Of a DNA stretch of 40,637 bases, positions 24,394 to 31,249 are shown piece after piece. Position 1 is the stretch's first letter. Every line of letters begins with the position of its first letter. A model generated the notes under the pieces. That model did no database searches. It was not told the DNA's origin and was given only the letters and a program-made list of their open reading frames with translations. Source of the DNA: DASZVN01 sp035547055 (GTDB lineage Bacteria; Pseudomonadota; Alphaproteobacteria; Rhizobiales; Methylopilaceae); assembly GCA_035547055.1 (NCBI GenBank), contig DASZVN010000203.1:1-40637 (forward strand), in the 5' to 3' direction. The translations under genes and the position numbers were made by a program.

Positions 24394-24459
24394 CGGCGTC
24401 TCCTCCACAAGTCGGTTGTCGTTCAGCCTGCAAGACTGCCGTGGACGCGGCGAGCGGAC

Positions 24460-24487
24460 CAATGGATTGTGCGGATGGATGCCATTG
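24460..24487. promoter_or_regulatory. Predicted LysR operator, site B (MetE-like/FAH operon)
   Basis: A perfect interrupted dyad CAATGG-N16-CCATTG, 67 bp upstream of the MetE-like gene's ATG (minus strand). Read toward the gene, the site continues into TTGGTCC, which could overlap a -35 element. The same arms and spacing occur at 25498-25525 (near match) and 28781-28808. Confidence 0.7.
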
Positions 24488-24513
24488 CCTCCGCCGATGC
24501 CGGCACCTCCGGC

Positions 24514-25449
24514 TCAGGCCGGCAGCGCGGCGGCCGCATTCCGGTCGAGCGCCCGCGCGACCTCGACCAGCTTGGCGCGGAACCACAGATGGGCGGGCGA
24601 GCGGCTGTTCTGCGGGCTCCAGAACACGCTCTCGTGGATCTCCGGCAGCTCCATCGGCGGCTCGACCAGCCGGATCTCGGCGGCGGCCTGCACGCGCTCG
24701 CCGAGGCGGCGATGCACCAGCGTCACCATCCGCGTCCCCTTGAGGAGAAAGGGCGCGATGAGGAAGCCTTCCGCCGTCGCCACCACGTTGCGCTTCAGGC
24801 CGATCTTTTCGAGATGCTGGTCGGCGACCGAGCGGCCGCTCGGCCGGTCCATGCCGAAGGTGAGATGGGGCAGCGCGAGATATTGCGCCTCCGACAGGCT
24901 GTCGCCGACCTCCGGATGGCCTTTCCACACGGCGCAGACGCAGCGGTCGATGAACAGGAGCTCGCCGGGGAAGCGGGTCTCGATCTCCGAGGGCATGATG
25001 AGGAAATCGACCTCGCCGGTGCCCAGCCGGTCGACGGTGTCGGGCTCGAGCTGGATCATCCGCACCGCGATCCCCGGCGCCTCGGTCGCGAGAAGCTGCA
25101 GCAGCGGCTGCAGCAGGAGGAAAGCGGCATAGTCGGTCGCGGCGACGGCGAAGGTGCGCTTCGCCTCGGCCGGATCGAACGCCGGGCGCTGCTCGACCAG
25201 CTCGGTGAGCTGGGCGACGCACTGGCTCACCGGCTCCAGCAGCTCCTCGGCGAGCGGCGTCAGCTCCAGCCGGCGGCCGACCCTGACCAGGAGATCGTCC
25301 TTGAACGAGTGGCGCAGCCGGCCGAGCACGCCGCTCATGGCCGACTGGCTGAGCCCGACCATTTCGCCAGCCCGCGTCACGCTGCGTTCGCGCAGGAGCG
25401 CATCGAGCGCGACGATGAGGTTGAGGTCGAACGCCGTGAGCTTGGTCAT
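24514..25449 (-). CDS. LysR family transcriptional regulator (NahR/NodD-like)
   Basis: A 311-residue LysR-type regulator. The N-terminal winged helix-turn-helix reads FDLNLIVALDALLRERSVTR then AGEMVGLSQSAMSGVLGRLR, typical of the NahR/NodD/LinR branch, many of which activate aromatic degradation genes. The effector domain begins near residue 90 (TDYAAFLLLQPLLQLL). GGGAGGATGCG precedes ATG 25449. It is divergent from the extradiol dioxygenase gene at 25588; a dyad in the 138-bp gap (25498-25525) is the likely autoregulatory and activator site. Two further copies of that dyad mark probable target operons. It probably responds to the pathway substrate or an intermediate. Confidence 0.93.
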   Translation of the reverse strand: MTKLTAFDLNLIVALDALLRERSVTRAGEMVGLSQSAMSGVLGRLRHSFKDDLLVRVGRRLELTPLAEELLEPVSQCVAQLTELVEQRPAFDPAEAKRTFAVAATDYAAFLLLQPLLQLLATEAPGIAVRMIQLEPDTVDRLGTGEVDFLIMPSEIETRFPGELLFIDRCVCAVWKGHPEVGDSLSEAQYLALPHLTFGMDRPSGRSVADQHLEKIGLKRNVVATAEGFLIAPFLLKGTRMVTLVHRRLGERVQAAAEIRLVEPPMELPEIHESVFWSPQNSRSPAHLWFRAKLVEVARALDRNAAAALPA

Positions 25450-25497
25450 CGCATCCTCCCATCTTTGCCGGGAGACTAGCACAGGCATTGCAGGCTC

Positions 25498-25525
25498 CGA
25501 TGGCTGGCATCGGAAGATTCGATTG
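25498..25525. promoter_or_regulatory. Predicted LysR operator, site A (LysR/dioxygenase divergent region)
   Basis: CGATGG-N16-CGATTG, a near-perfect version of the dyad seen at two other promoters, with the same 16-base spacer and the inner CATC conserved. It is 49 bp from the LysR ATG and 63 bp from the dioxygenase ATG. Weaker arms are usual for autoregulatory sites. Confidence 0.65.
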
Positions 25526-25587
25526 GTCCTGGGCGGGCCGGCGTCGGACGCTGCAAGCGGTCCGATGGCTGTTTTCGGGAGACGGCG

Positions 25588-26502
25588 ATGCCTGCGCCCC
25601 AGGTGACGAAGCTGCGCCACGTCGGTCTCGCGGCGCCGAATTTCGACGAGGAGCGGGCCTTCCTTGCCGGCGTGTGGGGCCTCCGGGAGGTCGGGCGCGA
25701 CGGCGATGTCGCCTATTTCGCCGCCGAAGGCTCGCCCGAGGCCTTCGTCTTTCGCCTCCGCAAGGCGGACGAGAAGCGGATGGACGTGCTCGCCTTCGGC
25801 GCCGACGATGCGGCCGCGGTCGACGCCATTGCCGAGCGGCTCGCCTCCGCCGGCGTCAAGCTGGTCGGCGCCCCCGCGCGTCTCGATGCGCCCGGCGGCG
25901 GCTACGGCTTTCGCTTCTTCGATATCGACGGCCGCGTCGTCGAGGTTTCGAGCGGGGTCGAGGACCGTCCGGCGCGCGCGCTCGGCAAGGGCGAGTCGAT
26001 CCCGGCGACGCTCGCCCATGTCGTGATGCACACCGGAGACATTCCGAAGACGGTCAAGTTCTACGAGGACGCGCTCGGCTTCCGCATCAGCGACTGGCTC
26101 GGCGAGTTCATGTGCTTCGCCCGGTGCAACGCGATGCACCATTCGATCGCCTTCCTGCCGGGGCCGACCGCGATCAACCACGTCGCCTTCGAGATGCGCG
26201 ACCTGGAGGAGATGATGCGCGGCACCGGGCGCCTCCTGCGCGAGAAGGTGCATCTCGCCTGGGGGCCGGGCCGGCACGTCGCCGGCAACAACGCCTTCTC
26301 CTATTTCGTCGACCCGGCCGGCAATGTCATCGAATACACCGCCGACGTCGAGCGGGTGGACGACGCTACCTGGAGGCCGACGGTCTATCCGCCGGGGCCG
26401 GACATTACCGACCAGTGGGGTACCGGCATCCTCTCCGGCGGACCGCCGACGATGCCGCGCCCGGTGCCCGATCCGGGCCTGTGGACGCCGCCGCCGGTCT
26501 GA
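25588..26502 (+). CDS. Type I extradiol ring-cleavage dioxygenase (VOC superfamily), copy 2
   Basis: A 304-residue two-domain VOC protein. Iron ligands are His144 (AHVVMHT), His198 (INHVAFEM) and Glu249 (VIEYTADV). His230 (GPGRHVAG), Tyr239 (SYFVDPAG) and His184/185 complete the catalytic set; the His-9-Tyr-10-Glu spacing is exactly that of BphC. The stretch from residue 226 to 251 nearly fits the PROSITE extradiol signature. It is the first gene of the plus-strand block, divergent from LysR, with predicted operator A 63 bp upstream. The C-terminal 50 residues are Pro-rich. It should cleave a catechol-type ring; it differs clearly from copy 1, so the two probably act on different rings or substituents. 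Confidence 0.9.
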   Translation: MPAPQVTKLRHVGLAAPNFDEERAFLAGVWGLREVGRDGDVAYFAAEGSPEAFVFRLRKADEKRMDVLAFGADDAAAVDAIAERLASAGVKLVGAPARLDAPGGGYGFRFFDIDGRVVEVSSGVEDRPARALGKGESIPATLAHVVMHTGDIPKTVKFYEDALGFRISDWLGEFMCFARCNAMHHSIAFLPGPTAINHVAFEMRDLEEMMRGTGRLLREKVHLAWGPGRHVAGNNAFSYFVDPAGNVIEYTADVERVDDATWRPTVYPPGPDITDQWGTGILSGGPPTMPRPVPDPGLWTPPPV

Positions 26503-26560
26503 CCACCGGGCGAACCGAGCCGCGCAGGAGACGCGGCGACGTGAACGGAGGAAGCAAGCG

Positions 26561-27835
26561 ATGGCCAAGACGGAATGGACGCCGCGGGCGACCGGCGTGA
26601 CGATCGCCGCCGCCATCGGCGCGGCGCTCGGCGCCGGGCCGGTGATCTTCTATTCGCTGCCGCTGATCATGGGGCCCATCACCACCGAGTTCCACTGGGG
26701 CCGTGCCGAGTTCTCGGTGGTCATGATCATCGCCTCCTTCCTCGCGGCGATCTCCTCCCCGGTGCTCGGCTGGCTGACCGATCGCTGGGGCGCGCGGCCG
26801 ATCATGATCACCGGCACCGCGCTGTTCGGCCTCGCGGTCCTGGCGCTGTCGCAGCTCACGGGCTCGCTGACCCAGCTCTATCTGATGTGGATCCCGGTCG
26901 GCATCACCGCGGCCTTCGTCGGGCCGGTCGCCTTCTCGAAGGTGATCTCGCTCTGGTTCCATCGCCGCCGCGGCCTCGCGCTCGGCGTCATCGGCATCGG
27001 CGGCGGCGTCGGCGCGGCGCTGATGCCGCAGTTCCTTGCCGTCGTGATCGCCCATTGGGGCTGGCGTGGCGCCTATGTCGGGATGGGCCTCCTGGTCCTC
27101 GTCGTCGCGCTCGGCGCGGCGATCCTCCTGCTGCACGAGCCGCCGCGCGAGGCGGGCGGCGCCGGGCGCGACCTCCGGCCGGGTGCCGACGTCGGCATGA
27201 GCGCCGCCGAGGCCCGCCGCACCGGCACGCTCTGGATCATCCTCGCCGCGCAGTTCCTGATCGCGGTCTCGGTCACCGGCATCATCGGCCACTCGGTGCC
27301 GCTCCTGACCGATCGCGGCATGGCGCGGGAGACCGCCGCGACGGTGCTGTCGATGGCCGGGCTCTTCACCATCATCGGGCGCATGCTGTCGGGCTGGCTG
27401 CTCGACCGCTACGACACGCCGAAGGTCGCGGTGATCTTCTTCATCGCGCCGCTTCTCGGCGCCGTCCTCCTGCACTACGGCGCCGCCCTGCCGGTGATGA
27501 TGGGCGCCGGCATCCTGCTCGGCCTCGGCCTCGGCTCGGAAGCGGAGATCCTGGGCTATTGGGTCAGCCGCTATTTCGGCCTCAAGGCATTCGCCGAGAT
27601 CTATGCTTACACCTATGGCATCTTCGTCATCGGCGCCGGCTTCGGCCCCTTCGTCATGGGGGCGAGCTACGACTACGACCACTCCTACGGCGTGGTCCTG
27701 ACGGCGATGGAGATCTGCATGGCGGTCTCGGTGCTGCTGGTGCTCCTGCTGCCGGTCTACCGGTTCGCGGCCAATCGCCAGGTGGTCGAAGCCGCCACGC
27801 TGACGCCCGAGCCGCTCCGCGAGCGGACGACGTGA
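26561..27835 (+). CDS. MFS transporter
   Basis: A 424-residue major facilitator protein with about twelve hydrophobic segments. Motif A appears as GWLTDRWGARPIMI (about residues 69-82) and again in weaker form as GWLLDRYDTPKVAVI in the second half. The loop after helix 6 is long and charged. It resembles the oxalate/formate antiporter-like and monocarboxylate MFS groups found with catabolic genes. ATG 26561 follows ACGGAGGAAGCAAGCG. It sits 58 bp after the extradiol dioxygenase and likely shares its LysR-controlled transcript; uptake of the pathway acid is the most likely job, export is possible. Confidence 0.92.
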   Translation: MAKTEWTPRATGVTIAAAIGAALGAGPVIFYSLPLIMGPITTEFHWGRAEFSVVMIIASFLAAISSPVLGWLTDRWGARPIMITGTALFGLAVLALSQLTGSLTQLYLMWIPVGITAAFVGPVAFSKVISLWFHRRRGLALGVIGIGGGVGAALMPQFLAVVIAHWGWRGAYVGMGLLVLVVALGAAILLLHEPPREAGGAGRDLRPGADVGMSAAEARRTGTLWIILAAQFLIAVSVTGIIGHSVPLLTDRGMARETAATVLSMAGLFTIIGRMLSGWLLDRYDTPKVAVIFFIAPLLGAVLLHYGAALPVMMGAGILLGLGLGSEAEILGYWVSRYFGLKAFAEIYAYTYGIFVIGAGFGPFVMGASYDYDHSYGVVLTAMEICMAVSVLLVLLLPVYRFAANRQVVEAATLTPEPLRERTT

Positions 27836-27840
27836 GCCGC

Positions 27841-27860
27841 CGGGCCGCTTCCGCGGCCCG
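27841..27860 (+). terminator. GC-rich hairpin after the MFS gene
   Basis: CGGGCCGC-TTCC-GCGGCCCG is a perfect 8-bp stem with a tetraloop, five bases after the MFS stop codon. No T-run follows. It may end or attenuate the dioxygenase-MFS transcript. Confidence 0.5.
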
Positions 27861-27943
27861 TCATGCCCGGCCTCGGGCCGGGCAGCCATGACTCTGTGGC
27901 GACCAAAGTCGTGGGGTGGCCGTGTGACGAGCCCGGCCATGAC
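27860..27943. repeat. 84-bp palindromic intergenic repeat, copy 2
   Basis: Begins GTCATGCCCGG and ends CCCGGCCATGAC, like the element at 19573-19655. The first 33 bases are themselves palindromic. The inner part differs from copy 1, as expected for an old dispersed repeat family. It fills most of the 140-bp gap before the cyclase gene. Confidence 0.65.
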
Positions 27944-27975
27944 GAGAGCAGAAGATTGAACTGAACGGAGAACCC

Positions 27976-28764
27976 ATGGCGCGCAGGATCGTCGATCTGT
28001 CCGTCCCGCTGATGCAGGGCATCGCCAGCGACCCGGCGGAGATGCGGCCGAAGATCACCTATCTCGACCACCACCAGACCGCGCCGAACATCGCGAAGTT
28101 CATGGGCGTCTCGGTCGACGACCTGCCGAACGGGGAATACGGCGCGGTCGAGCAGTGCACGATCTCGACCCACAACGGCACCCATCTCGACGCGCCCTAT
28201 CACTATTTCTCGTCGATGAATCACGCCCTGAAGCCGGGCGGCGAGCCGTCGTGGCGGATCGACGAGGTGCCGCTGGAATGGTGCTTCCAGCCGGCGGTGA
28301 AGCTCGACTTCCGTCATCTCGACGACGGCTACGTGGTGCAGCCGGCCGACGTCGAGGCCGAGCTGAAGCGCATCGGCCATGCGCTGAAGCCGCTCGAGAT
28401 CGTCGTCGTCAACACCCGCGCCGGCGCGCGCTATGGCGAGGACGACTACGTCGATGCCGGCTGCGGCGTCGGCAAGGCGGCGACGCTGTACCTCCTGGAG
28501 CGCGGCGTCCGCCTCACGGGCACCGACGCCTGGAGCTGGGACGCACCGTTCTCCTTCACCCGCAGGCGCGTGCAGGAGACCGGCGACGCCAGCCTGATCT
28601 GGGAGGGGCATCGTGCCGGGCGCGAGATCGGCTATTCCCATATCGAGAAGCTGCACAATCTCGAAGACCTGCCGCCGGACGGCTTCCAGATCGCGTGCTT
28701 CCCGGTCAAGGTGCACCGCGCCTCGGCGGGATGGACCCGGGCGGTCGCGATCTTCGACGCGTGA
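27976..28764 (+). CDS. Cyclase family protein (kynurenine formamidase-like)
   Basis: A 262-residue member of the Cyclase (PF04199-type) family, metal-dependent hydrolases that include bacterial kynurenine formamidase and isatin hydrolase. The signature HNGTHLDAPYH (residues 66-76) supplies the metal-binding His and Asp residues. It starts at ATG 27976 with ACGGAGAACCC upstream. It follows the MFS gene after a palindromic repeat and precedes an FAH-family gene. Hydrolysis of a formamide, lactam or lactone made during aromatic breakdown is the family expectation; the substrate is not known. Confidence 0.92.
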   Translation: MARRIVDLSVPLMQGIASDPAEMRPKITYLDHHQTAPNIAKFMGVSVDDLPNGEYGAVEQCTISTHNGTHLDAPYHYFSSMNHALKPGGEPSWRIDEVPLEWCFQPAVKLDFRHLDDGYVVQPADVEAELKRIGHALKPLEIVVVNTRAGARYGEDDYVDAGCGVGKAATLYLLERGVRLTGTDAWSWDAPFSFTRRRVQETGDASLIWEGHRAGREIGYSHIEKLHNLEDLPPDGFQIACFPVKVHRASAGWTRAVAIFDA

Positions 28765-28780
28765 GCGCCATCGCCGGCCG

Positions 28781-28808
28781 CAATGGCATCCATCGAAACA
28801 TCCCATTG
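28781..28808. promoter_or_regulatory. Predicted LysR operator, site C (FAH/monooxygenase operon)
   Basis: A perfect CAATGG-N16-CCATTG dyad, 52 bp upstream of ATG 28860. The first nine bases of the spacer side (CAATGGCATCCATC region) match site B read in the same orientation. TAGGCT about 23 bases downstream could be a -10. Confidence 0.7.
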
Positions 28809-28859
28809 GCCAGCGGCCGGGGCGGCCCGCTAGGCTGATTTGGAAGATGGAGAGACGGC

Positions 28860-29894
28860 ATGGCGGGTGACGCGGCGCTGAGGGACTTTGCGCTCGGTAC
28901 CTTCTCGGTGGCGGGCGGAATTCCGTTCGCGGGCATCGTGACCGGCGAGCGGGTGATCGCGGTCCGCGCCGCCAACGCCCATGTCGATGCGCTCGGCGGC
29001 GGCATCCTCGGCGCCGACACCGTGCTCGGCGTGCTCGATCACTGGCCGACGAATTTTCCGGTATTGCGCCGCTTCGCGGACGCGACGCGCTCGGGCCCGC
29101 TGGCGGAGCGGTTGCAGGCCCTCTCCGCGCCGCTCGACCAGCTCCGCGTCCATCCGCCGGTCGAGCGGCCGCGCAACGTCTTCTGCGCCGGCATGAACTA
29201 CCGCAAGCACGTGATCGACCTCATCATGTCGCAATCGGCCAAGGCGGCGGAGCCCGGCAAGTCCGATGCCGAGCGCCGCGCCGAAGCCGAGCGCACGATG
29301 GACGTGCGGGCCGCGAGCGGGGAGCCCTTCGTGTTCCAGAAGGCGACCTCGGCCGTCGTCGGCCCGTTCGACGACGTGCCGCTGCCCGACGGCATCGCCC
29401 GGCCCGACTGGGAACTCGAGCTGGCCGCGGTGATCGGCCGGCCGGCGCGCCACGTGACCCGGGCCGAAGCGCTCGGCTGCGTCGCCGGCTATGCCGTTGC
29501 GAACGACGTGACGGCGCGCGACCGCGTCCCGCACAAGGAGATGCGCTTCGACTGGCTCAAGGGAAAGTCGCAGCCCGGCTTCCTGCCGTTCGGGCCCTAT
29601 CTGGTGCCCGCCGCCTTCGTCCCCGATCCGCAGGACCTGCACCTCACGCTGAAGCTGAACGGCGATGTCATGCAGGACGAGACCACGGCCGACATGCTGT
29701 TCGGCGTCGCCCGCCAGATCGAATACCTCTCCGCCCATGTCCAGCTCCTGCCGGGCGACGTGATCGCGACCGGCTCGCCCGCCGGCAACGGCGCCCATCA
29801 CAACCGCTTCCTTCGCCCCGGCGACGTGATGGAAGCGTCGATCACCGGCCTCGGCACCCAGCGCAACCGCTGCGCTGCCGAGGCGCACGCGTAG
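28860..29894 (+). CDS. FAH-family hydrolase/isomerase (fumarylpyruvate hydrolase-like)
   Basis: A 344-residue fumarylacetoacetate-hydrolase-family protein of the short FAHD/HpaG type, different from the long fumarylacetoacetase at 22007. Metal ligands are Glu185 and Glu187 (DWELELAAVIG) and Asp216 (VANDVTARD). CAGMNYRKHV (residues 109-118) carries the catalytic-lid His. FQKATSAVVGPFDDVPLP and PGDVIATGSPAG are typical blocks. Members hydrolyse acylpyruvates or hydrate/decarboxylate 2-hydroxymuconate-type acids after meta cleavage. A predicted LysR operator lies upstream and a flavin monooxygenase gene follows after 9 bp. An acidic/Ala-rich insertion at about residues 122-150 is noticeable. Confidence 0.92.
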   Translation: MAGDAALRDFALGTFSVAGGIPFAGIVTGERVIAVRAANAHVDALGGGILGADTVLGVLDHWPTNFPVLRRFADATRSGPLAERLQALSAPLDQLRVHPPVERPRNVFCAGMNYRKHVIDLIMSQSAKAAEPGKSDAERRAEAERTMDVRAASGEPFVFQKATSAVVGPFDDVPLPDGIARPDWELELAAVIGRPARHVTRAEALGCVAGYAVANDVTARDRVPHKEMRFDWLKGKSQPGFLPFGPYLVPAAFVPDPQDLHLTLKLNGDVMQDETTADMLFGVARQIEYLSAHVQLLPGDVIATGSPAGNGAHHNRFLRPGDVMEASITGLGTQRNRCAAEAHA

Positions 29895-29903
29895 GAGGTT
29901 CAG

Positions 29904-31109
29904 ATGGCGCTGACCGAGCTCAGTGCGCCGGCCGCTGCGGCCACGCCGGCGCCGTCGCACGCGGGCCTTGTGGCGCGGGCGCGGGAGCTCGTCCCGGTGC
30001 TGCGCGAGCGCGCGGTCGAGACCGAGCGGCTGCGCCGCCTGCCTGACGAGACGCTGCGCGATTTTCGCGATGCCGGGCTGATGGGGCTGATGAAGCCGCG
30101 GAAATTCGGCGGGCCGGAGCTGCGCATGGACGCGGCGATGGAGATCACCGCCGAGCTCGCCCGCGGCGACGGCTCGGCCGCCTGGGTCTGGGTCATCCTG
30201 ACCTGCCACGATCCGCTGGCCGCCTTCTTCCCGGCGCAGGCGCAGGCCGAGTTCTGGTCCGACCCCGACGCGCTGATGGCCTCGAGCTTCGCGCCGACCG
30301 GCAAGGCCGAGCCGGTCGAGGGCGGCTATCGCCTCTCCGGCAAGTGGTCCTATTGCAGCGGGGTCGATGCCGCGGACTGGGTCATGCTCGGGGCGATCAC
30401 CGGGATGGCCGGGCCGGTGCCGCGGATGGCGTATGTGCTCGTGCCGCGAAGCGATTTCACCATCATCGACGACTGGCACGTCGTCGGCCTGCGCGGCACC
30501 GGCAGCAAGAGCGTCGTGGTCGAGGGCGCCTTCGTCCCCGCCCACCGCGCGCTCGACGTCGCCGACGCCGGTGCCGGCACCGCGCCGGGCGGCAAGGTGC
30601 ACCCGAGCCCGCTCTACCGTGCGCCGATGATGGCGTTCTTCCCGTTCTTCATCGCCTCGCCGGCAGCGGGCATCGCGCGGGGCGGGCTCGATGCGTTCGT
30701 CGCGGAGATGCGGCAGCGCCGCCTCGTGACGGGTGGCGCCAGCGCCAAGCTGCCGGGCGTGCAGATCCGGCTCGCCGAAGCCGCGGCGCTGACCGACGCC
30801 GCCGACCTCCTCTACAAGCGCTCGCTCCGCGAGACGATGGACGTGATCTTCGCGGGCGAGCCGTTGAGCCCGGAGCACCGCGCCCGCAGCCGCCGGGACC
30901 AGACCTACGCCATCGTCCTTGCCAAGCGGGCCATGGAGCTCCTGGTGGCGGTCGAGGGCGCCCGCGGGCTGCAGCAGGACCACCCGGTCCAGCGCGCCTG
31001 GCGCGATCTCCAGGCGGTCTCCGCCCATCTCGTCGCCGGCTGGGACGGCCCCGCCCAGCTCTATGGCGAGGTGATGCTGGGCGAGGTGCCGCAGAACGCC
31101 CTGATGTAG
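29904..31109 (+). CDS. Acyl-CoA dehydrogenase-fold flavin monooxygenase (HsaA/HpaH-like)
   Basis: A 401-residue protein of the group D flavin monooxygenases, which have an acyl-CoA dehydrogenase fold but hydroxylate phenols using free reduced flavin. Recognisable blocks: FRDAGLMGLMKPRKFGG, RGDGSAAWVW, SGKWSYCSGVDAADW (about 146-160) and WHVVGLRGTGSKSVVV (about 192-207). These match HsaA and the C2 oxygenase of p-hydroxyphenylacetate hydroxylase. It would convert a phenol to the catechol that the extradiol dioxygenases cleave. A flavin reductase partner is needed but none is encoded in the window. AGGAGG lies 6 bases before ATG 29904; it is cotranscribed with the FAH-family gene. Confidence 0.9.
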   Translation: MALTELSAPAAAATPAPSHAGLVARARELVPVLRERAVETERLRRLPDETLRDFRDAGLMGLMKPRKFGGPELRMDAAMEITAELARGDGSAAWVWVILTCHDPLAAFFPAQAQAEFWSDPDALMASSFAPTGKAEPVEGGYRLSGKWSYCSGVDAADWVMLGAITGMAGPVPRMAYVLVPRSDFTIIDDWHVVGLRGTGSKSVVVEGAFVPAHRALDVADAGAGTAPGGKVHPSPLYRAPMMAFFPFFIASPAAGIARGGLDAFVAEMRQRRLVTGGASAKLPGVQIRLAEAAALTDAADLLYKRSLRETMDVIFAGEPLSPEHRARSRRDQTYAIVLAKRAMELLVAVEGARGLQQDHPVQRAWRDLQAVSAHLVAGWDGPAQLYGEVMLGEVPQNALM

Positions 31110-31249
31110 CGCCTCTCGGGCGCCCAGGTGCCGCGCGGCCTTGTCGATCGCCGCCGCGGCCGCCGCCCGAAGACGCGGGTGTCGAAGGTGCGGAGCGGCT
31201 CTCGGCGGTTCGTCGGCATGTCGGTTTCCGGTCGGGCTCCCTCCCGCGC

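Noticed and set aside
24424..24434. AGCCTGCAAG near the MetE-like start as a third copy of the TRAP-promoter palindrome motif
   Set aside because: Only nine or ten bases match and the orientation relative to the gene is opposite to the other two, so chance is likely.
23327..25510. Upstream extension of the fumarylacetoacetase frame through the MetE-like and LysR genes
   Set aside because: The extension is low-complexity Arg/Ala-rich; the GTG at 23326 with a GTGA overlap explains the true start.
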